64,000 nucleotides of DNA from Nocardioides oceani (GCF_030412965.1 NZ_JAUHJQ010000003.1:214702-278701), one strand, 5' to 3'; numbered from the stretch's first letter, positions 36,085-45,328 are shown. Notes: generated by a model not told the origin, from the letters alone. Translations and numbers: made by a program.

Positions 36085-37250
36085 CGAGCACGGTCATCAC
36101 CGGCATCGGCGAGCTGGTCACCAACGACCCCGCGCGCGCCGGCCTGCTCGGCATCGTCGAGCACGCCGCGGTCGTGGTCGAGGGGGACCGGGTCGCCTGG
36201 GTGGGGCCGGCGGCCGAGGCGCCCGCCGCGGACGCGCTCGTCGACGCGGGCGGCCGCGCGGTGCTGCCGGGGTTCGTCGACAGCCACAGCCACCTGGTCT
36301 TCGCCGGCGACCGGGCGGGTGAGTTCGCCGCGCGCATGGCCGGCACGGCGTACGCCGCCGGCGGCATCCGCACCACGGTCGCGGCCACCCGCGCCGCCAC
36401 CGACGAGCAGCTCCTGTCCGGCGCCCGCCGGCTGGTCGACGAGATGCTGCGCCAGGGCACGACGACGGTGGAGGTCAAGAGCGGCTACGGGCTGACCGTC
36501 CGCGACGAGGCCCGCAGCCTCGCGGTCGCCCGGCTGCTCACCGAGGAGACGACGTACCTCGGCGCGCACGTCGTGCCCGACGGCACCACCCCGGAGGAGT
36601 ACGTCGCCCTGGTGACCGGTCCGATGCTCGACGCCGCGGCCGAGCACGCCCGCTGGGTGGACGTGTTCTGCGAGCGCGGGGCGTTCGACGCCGACCAGGC
36701 GCGGGCGGTGCTCGCGGCCGGCGCGGCACGCGGCCTGCGCGGGCGGCTCCACGCCAACCAGCTCGGCCCCGGTCCGGGCGTGCGGCTGGCGGCCGAGCTC
36801 GGGCTGGTCGCCGTCGACCACTGCACCTTCCTCGACGACGCCGACGTCGCCGCGCTGCGCGACAGCGGCACCGTCGCCACGCTGCTGCCCGGCGTGGAGT
36901 TCTCGACCCGGCAGCCCTACCCCGACGCACGGCGGCTGCTCGACGCCGGCGTGCGGGTCGCGATCGCGAGCGACTGCAACCCCGGGTCGTCGTACACGAG
37001 CTCGATGCCGTTCTGCGTCGCGGTGGCGGTGCGGGAGATGGGGATGACGCCGGCCGAGGCGGTGCACGCCGCGACCGCGGGCGGCGCCCGGGCGCTCGAC
37101 CGGGACGACGTGGGCGTGCTCGCCCCGGGCCGGCGCGCCGACCTGGTGCTCCTCGACGCTCCCTCGCACGTCCACCTGGCCTACCGGCCGGGGGTGCCCC
37201 TGGTCGCGGGGGTCTGGCAGCGCGGCCGGCCGGTGCTGACCCTGAGGTAG
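36081..37250 (+). CDS. hutI: imidazolonepropionase
   Basis: The 389-residue amidohydrolase shows [67 protein letters not shown] and [14 protein letters not shown], diagnostic for HutI. It opens 4-imidazolone-5-propionate to N-formimino-L-glutamate. It is the last gene of the AllC-like-hutF-hutI operon; its GTG overlaps hutF by 4 bp. A weak hairpin (GGCGAG/CTCGCC) follows at 37252-37277. Confidence 0.94.
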   Translation: MTSTVITGIGELVTNDPARAGLLGIVEHAAVVVEGDRVAWVGPAAEAPAADALVDAGGRAVLPGFVDSHSHLVFAGDRAGEFAARMAGTAYAAGGIRTTVAATRAATDEQLLSGARRLVDEMLRQGTTTVEVKSGYGLTVRDEARSLAVARLLTEETTYLGAHVVPDGTTPEEYVALVTGPMLDAAAEHARWVDVFCERGAFDADQARAVLAAGAARGLRGRLHANQLGPGPGVRLAAELGLVAVDHCTFLDDADVAALRDSGTVATLLPGVEFSTRQPYPDARRLLDAGVRVAIASDCNPGSSYTSSMPFCVAVAVREMGMTPAEAVHAATAGGARALDRDDVGVLAPGRRADLVLLDAPSHVHLAYRPGVPLVAGVWQRGRPVLTLR

Positions 37251-37251
37251 C

Positions 37252-37277
37252 GGCGAGCGCGGGATACGGCACTCGCC
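37252..37277 (+). terminator. weak hairpin after hutI
   Basis: GGCGAG (37252-37257) pairs with CTCGCC (37272-37277) around a 14-nt loop, directly after the hutI stop. There is no T-run. It is a possible terminator of the hut operon and is only weakly supported. Confidence 0.3.
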
Positions 37278-37353
37278 CGATGTGGCGGCCTACCTCAGGC
37301 GACCAGCCTCGGGACCACCGAGAACGCCTGAGGACCACACCCGAGGAGCCACC

Positions 37354-37503
37354 GTGCACACCAGCAGCACCTTCCAGTCCGAGATCGACTACCGCAGCAC
37401 CCGCATCCGCCGGCAGACGGGCGCGGCCGGCCCGGCCGGCCGCCGGCGCCACCGCGTCCCCCTCGTCCGCCGGCCCGCCGGGGGCGACGAGCCGCAGCGC
37501 TGA
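37354..37503 (+). CDS. 49-residue basic hypothetical protein
   Basis: The small ORF encodes VHTSSTFQSEIDYRSTRIRR, then GAAGPAGRRRHRVPLVRRP and a short acidic end. GAGGAG stands five bases before the GTG start, and the gene lies 18 bp upstream of the LuxR-family regulator in the same direction. Arg accounts for about a fifth of the residues. It might bind nucleic acid or be a translated leader of the regulator gene. No family is recognised. Confidence 0.5.
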   Translation: MHTSSTFQSEIDYRSTRIRRQTGAAGPAGRRRHRVPLVRRPAGGDEPQR

Positions 37504-37521
37504 GCGGCCGGGGGCGGCAGG

Positions 37522-40476
37522 ATGCACCCCGTGGCCCACACCAGCCGGACCCTGGTCGGACGAGACGCCGAGCTGACGGAGATCGCCTCCGCGCTCGGCG
37601 TCGCTTCGTCCGCGCCCGGCGGCGACGCCACCCCGGTCGTCCTGCTCGCCGGCGACGCCGGCGTCGGGAAGACCCGGCTGCTCACCGCGCTGCGCGACCA
37701 CGCGGTCGGGCAGGGCTGGCAGGTGCTGGCCGGGCACTGCCTGGACTTCGGCGACAGCGCGCTGCCCTACCTGCCGTTCTCGGAGGTGCTCGGCCGGCTG
37801 GGCGCCGAGCGGCCCGCGCTGGTCGACGAGGTCGCCGCCGCGCACCCGGTGCTCGCCCGGCTCCAGCCCGGCCGGCGCGTCCTCGGCGCCCGTGGCTCGG
37901 AGGAGACGGGCCAGGCCGGCGACGAGCGCACCGGCCTGGACCGGGCCGACCTGTTCGAGGCCGTGCACGCCCTGCTGGACCGGGCGGCGCAGGACGCGCC
38001 GCTGCTGCTGGTCGTCGAGGACACCCACTGGGCCGACCGGTCCACGCGCGACCTGCTCAGCTTCCTCTTCAGCCGGCCCTACGCGGCGCGCGTCGCCCTC
38101 GTGGCGTCGTACCGCTCCGACGACCTGCACCGCCGCCACCCGCTGCGCCGCCAGGTCGCGGAGTGGAGCCGGCTGCGCGGCGTGTCCCGGGTCGCGCTCG
38201 GTCCGCTGCCCGACGACGCGGTCCGCGCGCTGGTGGCCGAGCTCGCGCCCGACGCGATCGGCGAGCGGGAGCTGGCCGCGATCGTGGAGCGGGCCGAGGG
38301 CAACGCGTTCTTCGTCGAGGAGCTGGCCAGCGCCGCCGCCGGCCCCGGCGACTGGGTGCCGGCCGACCTCGCCGACGTGCTGCTCGTCCGGCTGGACCGG
38401 CTCGACGACGCCGCGCGCCAGCTGGTGCGCACCGCGAGCGCCTCGGGCCGCAAGGTCACCCACGAGGCGCTCGAGGCGGCCTCAGGGCTGGACCCCGCCG
38501 CGCTCGACGAGGGCCTGCGGCAGGCGGTCGAGATGAACGTGCTGGTCGCCGATGCCGGTGGCTACTCCTTCCGGCACGCGCTGCTCGGCGAGGCGGTCCA
38601 CGACGACCTGCTGCCGGGGGAGCGGGTCCGGCTGCACGGGGAGTACGCCGCGGCGCTGCGCGACGGGCGGGTGCGGGGCACCGCCGCCGAGCTCGCCCGC
38701 CACGCGCGCCTCGCCCTCGACCTCGACACCGCGCTGCAGGCCAGCGTCCGCGCCGGCCACGAGGCGACGGCGGTCGGCGGCCCCGACGAGGCGGCCTACC
38801 ACTTCCAGCAGGCGCTCGAGCTGCTCGCCGACCCGCAGCGCGAGCGGGGCGACCTCGACGTCTCCAAGCTGGTCGTCGGTGCCGCCGAGGCGCTGACCCA
38901 GAGCGGCGACCCCGAGCGCGCGGTCGCGCTGCTGACCGAGCAGCTGGGCCGGCTGCCCGCGGACGCGGAGCCCGTCGCGCGGGCCCGCCTGTCGACGTAC
39001 CTCGCCACGGTGCTGTGCATCGTCGAGACCGACGTCGACCCGCTGCCGATCGCGGCCGAGGCGGTCGCGCTGGCGCCGCCTGGGGACAGCCCGCTGCGGG
39101 CCCGGTGCCTGGCCAACCACGCCCGCGTGCTCTCGGCCGCCTGCCGGTGGGAGGAGGCGGAGGCCGTCGGGCTCGACGCGCTGGCCCTCGCCGAGCGGCT
39201 GGACCTCTCCGAGCTGGCGTCGGACGCGATCACCACCCTGTCGGGCCTGAAGAAGACCGGCCCGAAGGAGGGGCTGCGGTCCGCGCTCGTCGACGCCGTC
39301 GCCCGCGCGGAGGCGGCCGGGGCGGTGCACGCGGAGCTGCGCGGCCGGTTCTTCCTCGGCCGCTCCTTCGAGGACTGGGCGGAGATGGACGAGGCGGAGG
39401 CGTGGTTCCGCAGCGCCCTGGACCGTGCCGAGCGCGCCGGCCTGCCGTGGGCGCCGTACGGCTTCGAGTCGCGCTGGCAGCTCGCCCTGGTCGACCTGCT
39501 CCGCGGGCGGTGGGACTCCGCGCACGCGCTGGCCTCCGTGGCCGAGCCGAGCGCCCCGCCGATCCCGCGGGCGCTGCTCGACACGGTCCGGCTCGCGGTC
39601 GAGCAGGGCCGCGGCGCGGACGTCGGGGCGGAGGTGCGCCGGCTGCGGAGGTACTGGGAGCGCGAGGGCTCGGTCGCCATCCACGCCGCCGAGCTGGAGC
39701 TGGTGGCCGCCGGCCGGGCCGGGGACGGCGACGGCGTGCTCGCGGCGTACGCCGACGCGGTGGGCCTGCTCGGACGCATCTGGCACCCGTGGTTCAGCGC
39801 CCGCCTCCGGCTGGCCGCCGTCGCGCTGCGCGAGCTCGCGCCGGTGCTGCCGCGGCTGCCCGCCGGCGACCGCCCGGCCTGGGTGGAGGCCGTGACGAGG
39901 CTGCACGCCGACGGCCGCGAGGTCCTCGACCGGATCGACCCCGGGGTGCACTGGGGGCCCGAGGGGCGCGCCTGGGCACGGCGGCTGGAGGCGGAGGCCG
40001 CCCGGGCCCGCTGGCTGCTCGACGCCGACGCCCCGGGGCTCGACGCGCTGGTCGGCGCCTGGCGGGAGGCGGAGGCCGCCTTCGACGAGCTCGGCCACGT
40101 GCCGGAGCTGGCGCGCACCCGGATCGCGCTCGCGGGCGTGCTGCGCGCGGGCGGCGACCCCGCCAGCGCCCGGGCGCTCTGCGACGCGGCCCGGGAGACC
40201 GCGCACGCGCTCGGGGCGCAGCCGCTGCTCGACGAGCTGCGGGCCCTCGGCGGCACCCCGGCGCGCGCCGAGGCCGCCCCCGACCAGCTCACCGCGCGGG
40301 AGACCGAGATCCTCGGGCTCGTGGCGCAGGGCCGCTCCAACGGCGAGATCGGCAAGCAGCTGTTCATCAGCACCAAGACCGTCTCGGTGCACGTCTCCCA
40401 CATCCTCGGCAAGCTCGGCGCCGCCGGCCGGACCGAGGCGGCCGCGATCGCCCGCCGCCGCGGGCTGGTCGACTGA
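37522..40476 (+). CDS. LuxR-family ATPase regulator (LAL/MalT-like)
   Basis: The 984-residue protein has an N-terminal AAA/NTPase domain with Walker A GDAGVGKT (44-51) and Walker B LLLVVEDTHWAD (about 157-168). A long TPR-like helical region follows (about 380-880). A C-terminal LuxR helix-turn-helix (LTARETEILGLVAQGRSNGEIGKQLFISTKTVSVHVSHIL) ends the protein. It is a large ATP-dependent transcription activator triggered by an unknown ligand. It precedes the Asp-rich peptide operon by about 100 bp in the same direction and could control it, but this is positional inference. The start is ATG at 37522 or GTG at 37531. Confidence 0.88.
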   Translation: MHPVAHTSRTLVGRDAELTEIASALGVASSAPGGDATPVVLLAGDAGVGKTRLLTALRDHAVGQGWQVLAGHCLDFGDSALPYLPFSEVLGRLGAERPALVDEVAAAHPVLARLQPGRRVLGARGSEETGQAGDERTGLDRADLFEAVHALLDRAAQDAPLLLVVEDTHWADRSTRDLLSFLFSRPYAARVALVASYRSDDLHRRHPLRRQVAEWSRLRGVSRVALGPLPDDAVRALVAELAPDAIGERELAAIVERAEGNAFFVEELASAAAGPGDWVPADLADVLLVRLDRLDDAARQLVRTASASGRKVTHEALEAASGLDPAALDEGLRQAVEMNVLVADAGGYSFRHALLGEAVHDDLLPGERVRLHGEYAAALRDGRVRGTAAELARHARLALDLDTALQASVRAGHEATAVGGPDEAAYHFQQALELLADPQRERGDLDVSKLVVGAAEALTQSGDPERAVALLTEQLGRLPADAEPVARARLSTYLATVLCIVETDVDPLPIAAEAVALAPPGDSPLRARCLANHARVLSAACRWEEAEAVGLDALALAERLDLSELASDAITTLSGLKKTGPKEGLRSALVDAVARAEAAGAVHAELRGRFFLGRSFEDWAEMDEAEAWFRSALDRAERAGLPWAPYGFESRWQLALVDLLRGRWDSAHALASVAEPSAPPIPRALLDTVRLAVEQGRGADVGAEVRRLRRYWEREGSVAIHAAELELVAAGRAGDGDGVLAAYADAVGLLGRIWHPWFSARLRLAAVALRELAPVLPRLPAGDRPAWVEAVTRLHADGREVLDRIDPGVHWGPEGRAWARRLEAEAARARWLLDADAPGLDALVGAWREAEAAFDELGHVPELARTRIALAGVLRAGGDPASARALCDAARETAHALGAQPLLDELRALGGTPARAEAAPDQLTARETEILGLVAQGRSNGEIGKQLFISTKTVSVHVSHILGKLGAAGRTEAAAIARRRGLVD

Positions 40477-40487
40477 CCCGGTCGGGC

Positions 40488-40509
40488 GCGGGGGCTCGTG
40501 TGGCCCCGC
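40488..40509 (+). terminator. GC-rich hairpin after the LuxR-family gene
   Basis: GCGGGG (40488-40493) pairs with CCCCGC (40504-40509) around a 10-nt loop, 11 bp after the regulator stop. There is no U-tract. It plausibly separates the regulator transcript from the peptide operon that begins 70 bp later. Confidence 0.4.
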
Positions 40510-40579
40510 TGCGGCCTGGGTAACGGCCAGGCGTCCGGACCCGGACCCGACCCGTACCCGCCAGCCCCTGGAGGACGCC

Positions 40580-40849
40580 ATGACCAGCACCCCCGAAGAG
40601 CCCCTGTCCGACGAGGACATGACCACCGTGCCCGCCGGCGACCCCACCCTGGACCTCGCCGAGTCCGGTGACTCCGACGGCGCCGACGGCGACGCGACCG
40701 ACAGCACCGACGGGGACGCCGGCGACGGCGGCGACTCGGACGGCACCGACGGCGGCGACTCGGACGGCACGGACGGCGACGCGAACGACGGCGACGCGAC
40801 CGACACCACCGACGGCGACGGCACCGACTCCGACGGCACCGACGCCTGA
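40580..40849 (+). CDS. Asp-rich repeat peptide, putative modified precursor
   Basis: The 89-residue protein lacks any Lys, Arg, His, Cys or aromatic residue. Residues 1-29 resemble a leader (MTSTPEEPLSDEDMTTVPAG). From about residue 30 it is repeats of D-G/S/T/A such as GDSDGTDG, with 23 Asp among the last 60 residues. GGAGG precedes the ATG, so it is clearly designed to be translated. It is first in a five-gene coupled operon with an Fe(II) oxygenase and glycosyltransferases. DxDGxxD spacing could bind Ca2+. I infer that it is the substrate of those enzymes; no family is recognised. Confidence 0.75.
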   Translation: MTSTPEEPLSDEDMTTVPAGDPTLDLAESGDSDGADGDATDSTDGDAGDGGDSDGTDGGDSDGTDGDANDGDATDTTDGDGTDSDGTDA

Positions 40850-40851
40850 CC

Positions 40852-42009
40852 TTGGCCGACCACGCACCCCCGTCGGGCCCGCACCCGGCGCTCGACCTGC
40901 TCAGCGGCGACGCCCGGACCTTCCTGGAGAAGGTCTGGGCGTCCCGCGTGCACCTGCACCGCACCGCGCCGGCCGACCTGGTCGGGCTGCTGTCGCTCGA
41001 CGACGCCGACCACCTGCTGACCTCGACCGCGATCCGCACGCCGTCGGTCCGGCTGGCGCAGGACGGGTCGGTGCTGCCCGAGTCGTCCTTCACCCGCTCG
41101 GCCACGCTCGCCGGCAAGCAGCTGACGGGGCTCGTCGACGGCCGCAAGGCGCTCGCGGCGTTCGCCGACGGCGCGACGGTCGTGCTCCAGGGCCTGCACC
41201 GCTACCACCCGCCGCTGGCCCGGCTCGTCGCCCAGCTCGAGCTCGAGCTCGGCCACCCGTGCCAGGCCAACGCCTACCTCACCCCGCCCGGCTCCCAGGG
41301 GTTCGCGGTCCACTCCGACAGCCACGACGTCTTCGTCTTCCAGACCGCCGGCACCAAGCAGTGGGAGGTGCACGGCCAGGACGGGCCGGAGGAGGTGCTC
41401 CTCGAGCCCGGCCTCTCGATGTACCTCCCCACCGGGACCCCGCACGCCGCCCGCGCGCAGGACACCGTCTCGCTCCACGTCACCCTCGGCATCAACCAGC
41501 TCACCTGGCGCGGCCTGGTCCGGCGCACGCTCGACCCGCTGCTCGCCGAGGTGCCCGACGAGCACCTGCCGGCCGGCTACCTCGACGACCGCGAGCCGCT
41601 CGCGACCGGCCTCGCCGACCGGCTCGAGGCGCTCGCCGCCCGCGTGCGCGAGGTCGACACCGGCGCCGCCGCCGAGCGGGAGGTACGCCGCTTCCTCACC
41701 ACCCGCCCGCCCCGCCTGCCCGGCGGGCTGCACGACGTGCTCCGCCTCGGCTCGCTCACCGACGAGACCCCGCTGCGGCGTCGCGCGGGCCACCCCTGCG
41801 TGCTCGTGCCGGGTGCCGAGGGTCGGCTCGACGTGCTCCTCGGCGACCGCGTGCTCGACGTCCCGGCGCGGCTCGCCCCCGCGCTCGAGGAGGTCCGGGC
41901 CCGTGGCGAGCTGTGCCCCGCCGACCTCGCCGAGCACCTCGACCCGCAGTCGCGCCTGGTCCTGTGCCGGCGCCTCGTCCGGGAGGGGCTGCTCGAGGTC
42001 CTCGGGTGA
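40852..42009 (+). CDS. JmjC/cupin Fe(II) oxygenase (bacterial ROX-like)
   Basis: The 385-residue protein belongs to the cupin_4/JmjC class that hydroxylates protein side chains using 2-oxoglutarate. The metal triad is visible as His154-x-Asp156 (FAVHSDSHDVFVFQ) and His198 (PTGTPHAARAQ), with TKQWEVH on the adjoining strand. The C-terminal third is a winged-helix-like dimerisation region as in ribosomal oxygenases. It starts with TTG only 2 bp after the peptide stop, consistent with coupling. The target is inferred to be the Asp-rich peptide; a ribosomal protein is the alternative. Confidence 0.82.
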   Translation: MADHAPPSGPHPALDLLSGDARTFLEKVWASRVHLHRTAPADLVGLLSLDDADHLLTSTAIRTPSVRLAQDGSVLPESSFTRSATLAGKQLTGLVDGRKALAAFADGATVVLQGLHRYHPPLARLVAQLELELGHPCQANAYLTPPGSQGFAVHSDSHDVFVFQTAGTKQWEVHGQDGPEEVLLEPGLSMYLPTGTPHAARAQDTVSLHVTLGINQLTWRGLVRRTLDPLLAEVPDEHLPAGYLDDREPLATGLADRLEALAARVREVDTGAAAEREVRRFLTTRPPRLPGGLHDVLRLGSLTDETPLRRRAGHPCVLVPGAEGRLDVLLGDRVLDVPARLAPALEEVRARGELCPADLAEHLDPQSRLVLCRRLVREGLLEVLG

Positions 42010-42935
42010 GCGCCGCGCCGTTCCGCTGCAGCGTGGCGAGCGCCGGTCGTGGCGAGGAGCCCGCCGGCACCGCGTCGACCGTCCGGGCGTTCCTGCTGCT
42101 CGAGCACGCCGGCCCGTGGGGCGTCGACGCGCTGCGCGACGCCCGGCTCCCCGACGGCCTCGGCCCCCGGATCGCGGCCGCCGCGGCCGCCGCCCGGGTG
42201 CGCCCCCTGCTCGTGCGCCGACCGGGTCGCACCCGCGACGCGTCCGAGGGCTCCCGCGGCCTCCGGGTCCTCGCCGCCTCGTGCCTGCCGGGCGGCACTC
42301 GGCTGGAGTCCGGCACGGTGCAGGACCTGCACGAGGTGCTCGACCTCGACCTCGCCTCGCTGCGCGCCGGCGGCAGCAGCGGCCTGGCGCCGCACGAGGG
42401 CACCGTGCTCGCGGTCTGCACGCACGGCCGCCACGACGCCTGCTGCGCCGAGCTCGGCCGGCCGGTCGCCGCGGCCCTCGCGGCGGCCCACCCCGAGGAG
42501 ACCTGGGAGGTCTCCCACATCGGCGGGGACCGGTACGCCGGCAACCTGCTGCTCCTCCCCGACGGGCTGTACTACGGCCGGCTCGACCCCGGCGCGGCCC
42601 TCGAGGTGGCCGACGCCTCGGCCCGCGGCCACCTCGAGCTGGACCACCTGCGCGGCCGCACGGCGTACCCCATGCCGGTCCAGGCGGCCGAGGTCGCCCT
42701 GCGCCGCGAGCTCGCCGAGACCCGTCGCGACGCGGTCCGGTGGCGGGACCGATCCGTCGAGGGCCCGGCGACGAACCTGGTCACGCGCGCCGTCTTCGAC
42801 GTCGCCGGAGAGGCCTGGACGGTGCGGGTGCGCACCACGTCGGGACCACCGGCCCTCCTGACGTGCCGGGCGTCGCGCGAGAACCCCACGCCGCGGCACG
42901 AGGTCGAGGCGGTGACCCGAGGAGACCACCGATGA
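42006..42935 (+). CDS. sucrase/ferredoxin-like (Apd1-type) protein
   Basis: The 309-residue protein has the thioredoxin-like ferredoxin signatures of the sucraseferredoxin family: FRCSVASAGRGE near the N-terminus, VCTHGRHDACCAELGRPVA, and EVSHIGGDRYAGNLLLLPDGLYYGR. Such proteins bind a 2Fe-2S cluster through Cys and His. It might supply electrons or redox protection to the oxygenase encoded before it. It starts with GTG overlapping the oxygenase stop by 4 bp and overlaps the next gene in the same way. Confidence 0.82.
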   Translation: MSAAPFRCSVASAGRGEEPAGTASTVRAFLLLEHAGPWGVDALRDARLPDGLGPRIAAAAAAARVRPLLVRRPGRTRDASEGSRGLRVLAASCLPGGTRLESGTVQDLHEVLDLDLASLRAGGSSGLAPHEGTVLAVCTHGRHDACCAELGRPVAAALAAAHPEETWEVSHIGGDRYAGNLLLLPDGLYYGRLDPGAALEVADASARGHLELDHLRGRTAYPMPVQAAEVALRRELAETRRDAVRWRDRSVEGPATNLVTRAVFDVAGEAWTVRVRTTSGPPALLTCRASRENPTPRHEVEAVTRGDHR

Positions 42936-43999
42936 CCGACCCCGCCGTGCCGCTGCAGGTCGTGGCCGGCCCCCGCACCCACGGCGTCGTGGAGTACGCC
43001 GCACAGCTGGCGCGGGCGCTCGGCGCGCGGTCGCTGGTGGGCGGGCCCGACGTGCTCGACGGTCCGGTGCCGGACGGCCCGGCGCACCTGCACTTCACCG
43101 AGCGGCTGCTCGGCCCGACCGCCGCGGTGTCGGTGCGACGGGTGGTCGACCTGTGCGGTCGGGTCCCGACGACGGTGACGCTCCACGACGTGCCCCAGCC
43201 GTGGGCGTCGGAGGAGCGGGTGTGCGCCTATGCCGAGGTCGTCCGGGCCGCCGCGGGCTGGGCGGTCAGCAGCCACCACGAGGCCGACCTGCTCCGCCGC
43301 GCGCTCGCCCGGGTCGGCGCGGACCGCGGGCTGCCGCCCGGGACGGTCGTGCACCTGCCGGTCGTGCCCGCCGTGCCACCCGCGTCAGCCGTCGAGCGGC
43401 CCGCCGCCCGGCCGGTCCCCGACGGCCCGGCGACCCTGGCGGCGCTCGGCTTCGTCTACCCCGACAAGGGCCACCGCGAGCTGCTGCAGGCGGCCACCGA
43501 GCTGCGCGCCCGCGGCCGCGCGGTGGACGTGGTCTGCCTCGGCGCGCCCGTCGAGGGGCACGCCGACCTGCTCGACGAGCTGCACCGCCGGGCGCGCGCC
43601 GGCGGCGTCGGCCTGACCGTCACCGGCTGGCTGCCCGACGACGCGCTGGCGGCCGCGATGGTCCGGGCGACCGTGCCGGTCAGCGGCCACCGCCACCTCT
43701 CGGCGTCCGCCTCGGTCAACCGGTGGCTCGCCGTCGGCCGCCGCCCGCTGCTCCTCGACGGCCCCTACGCCCGCGAGGTGGCCGCCCTGCGCCCGGGCGC
43801 GCACGTCCTCCACGACGACGCAGGGCTCGTCCCGGCGCTCCAGCGCGCCCTCGACGACCCGTCCCTCACCTGGCTCCCGGACGGCTACGTCCCCGGCCCC
43901 GACCTCGCCGCGAGCGCCCGGCAGTACGCCGCGTGGTGGGCCTCGGTGCACCGCACCGTCCCCGACCCGGACCGGCCCGTGTTCGTGCCGTTCCCGTGA
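42932..43999 (+). CDS. GT-B (family 4-like) glycosyltransferase
   Basis: The 355-residue protein looks like a two-lobe GT-B transferase: N-terminal VVAGPRTHGVVEYAAQLA, LHFTERLLG and VTLHDVPQPWASEE; C-terminal GFVYPDKGHRELLQAATEL, LTVTGWLPDDALAAAMVRATVPV. The E-x7-E donor motif is not obvious, so activity is plausible but not proven. There is no membrane helix. It is coupled by 4 bp to genes on both sides and is expected to modify the same substrate as the oxygenase. Confidence 0.75.
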   Translation: MTDPAVPLQVVAGPRTHGVVEYAAQLARALGARSLVGGPDVLDGPVPDGPAHLHFTERLLGPTAAVSVRRVVDLCGRVPTTVTLHDVPQPWASEERVCAYAEVVRAAAGWAVSSHHEADLLRRALARVGADRGLPPGTVVHLPVVPAVPPASAVERPAARPVPDGPATLAALGFVYPDKGHRELLQAATELRARGRAVDVVCLGAPVEGHADLLDELHRRARAGGVGLTVTGWLPDDALAAAMVRATVPVSGHRHLSASASVNRWLAVGRRPLLLDGPYAREVAALRPGAHVLHDDAGLVPALQRALDDPSLTWLPDGYVPGPDLAASARQYAAWWASVHRTVPDPDRPVFVPFP

Positions 44000-45297
44000 G
44001 CCGGCCGCCGCAGGGGTCCACGGTCCCGGGCAACCGGTGGGACCTGGCCGCGCCGGTGCCGGGTCCGCCGCCGAGCGTCACCGTCGTCGTCACCCACTAC
44101 GAGCAGCCGCGCGAGCTCGCGCGGACCCTCCACGCCCTGGCCCGGCAGACCCACCCGGCCGACCGGCTCGAGGTGGTGGTCGCCGACGACGGCTCGGCGA
44201 CCCCACCGGCGGTGCCCGGCGGCGTACGCCTGGTCCGGCAGCCCGACGAGGGGTTCCGCGCGGCCGCCGCCCGCAACCTCGGCGCGTCGGCCGGGACCGG
44301 CGAGGTCCTGGTGTTCCTCGACGCCGACACGACCCCCGAGCCGGGGTACGTCGCCGAGATCAGCCGGCTGCCGCACCTGCTGCCCGAGGCGCTGGTGGTC
44401 GGCCGCCGGCGCCATGCCGACCTCGCGGGCGTGCCCGTCGACGTGCCGGTCGAGGTGGCCGGACCGGCGCACGAGCTGCCGTCGCCGGCGTGGCTCGCCG
44501 ACGGCCTCGAGCGCACCCGCGGCCTGCTCGACGCCGACGACACCTCCTACCGCTTCGTGCTCTCCGCGGTCGCCGCGTGCAGCCGGTGGCTGCACGCGGA
44601 GACCGGAGGCTTCGACGAGTCGTTCCGGACCTACGGCGGCGAGGACTGGGAGTGGGCCGCCCGGGCCTGGCGGCACGGCGCGCTCCTCGCCCACGAGCCG
44701 GCCGCGGTCGCGTGGCACGACGGCCCCGACTTCGCCGGGCGCACGTCGGCCGCCGACCGCGACCGTGCGCTCGCCGAGACGCTCGCGCTCGCCCGGCGGG
44801 TGCCGGCGCCGGGGGCCGCGCCCCGCGGGCTGCTGGTCGGTCCGCGGGACCCGCTCGTGACGGTGGCCGACGGCCTCGACCCGGCCGAGGTGCTGATCGC
44901 GCTCGACAGCCTCCTCGCGGCGCTCCCGAGCGCCCGCGTGCAGGTACCGCCGCCCCTGGCGGGACTGCTCGCGGGCGACCCGAGGGTCGGCTCCGAGCCG
45001 CCCCCGGACGCGCCAGCCTGGCACCTGCACCTGGACCGGCCCGCCCGCGGCACGCCGGTGGCGTGGCGGGCGGTCGTCGACCGGCTGGCCGGCCCCGGGG
45101 CGCCGGCCGCGCTGCGGCTCGCCGGGCCCGACGGTGCGGCCCTGGTCACGGCGCGTGCGCTGCGCGGCGTACGTCGCCAGGAGCGGTGGGGCCGCACCGA
45201 CCTGTTCCCCGACCTCACCGAGCCCGCTGCTGACCTGGGTCTGGCGCCGGTGCCGGAGGGCACCTCGCTCGAGGCCCACCTCGGCGGCTGGGGCTGA
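43996..45297 (+). CDS. family 2 glycosyltransferase with galactosyltransferase-type domain
   Basis: The 433-residue protein has a GT-A domain (SVTVVVTHYEQPRELARTL; VVVADDGS; VFLDADTTPEPGY containing the DxD motif) and a beta-4-galactosyltransferase-like segment (ETGGFDESFRTYGGEDWEWAARAWRHG) with the G-G-E-D-W motif. Residues from about 290 on form an extra C-terminal domain. It would transfer a sugar from a nucleotide donor in the cytoplasm. It ends the five-gene operon and converges on the SpoIIE-phosphatase gene. Confidence 0.82.
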   Translation: MSRPPQGSTVPGNRWDLAAPVPGPPPSVTVVVTHYEQPRELARTLHALARQTHPADRLEVVVADDGSATPPAVPGGVRLVRQPDEGFRAAAARNLGASAGTGEVLVFLDADTTPEPGYVAEISRLPHLLPEALVVGRRRHADLAGVPVDVPVEVAGPAHELPSPAWLADGLERTRGLLDADDTSYRFVLSAVAACSRWLHAETGGFDESFRTYGGEDWEWAARAWRHGALLAHEPAAVAWHDGPDFAGRTSAADRDRALAETLALARRVPAPGAAPRGLLVGPRDPLVTVADGLDPAEVLIALDSLLAALPSARVQVPPPLAGLLAGDPRVGSEPPPDAPAWHLHLDRPARGTPVAWRAVVDRLAGPGAPAALRLAGPDGAALVTARALRGVRRQERWGRTDLFPDLTEPAADLGLAPVPEGTSLEAHLGGWG

Positions 45298-45328
45298 CCA
45301 GCCGCAGCCGGCGCGCGCGGAGCCCGGC

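Noticed and set aside
40367..40867. Minus-strand frame with VGAVRVAAV repeats over the acidic peptide
   Set aside because: It is only the reverse translation of the Asp/Gly/Thr codon repeats; the plus-strand gene has GGAGG and coupling to the oxygenase.
45298..45328. Hairpin between the GT2 and SpoIIE genes as a terminator
   Set aside because: The arms are short and imperfect, so I did not list it.
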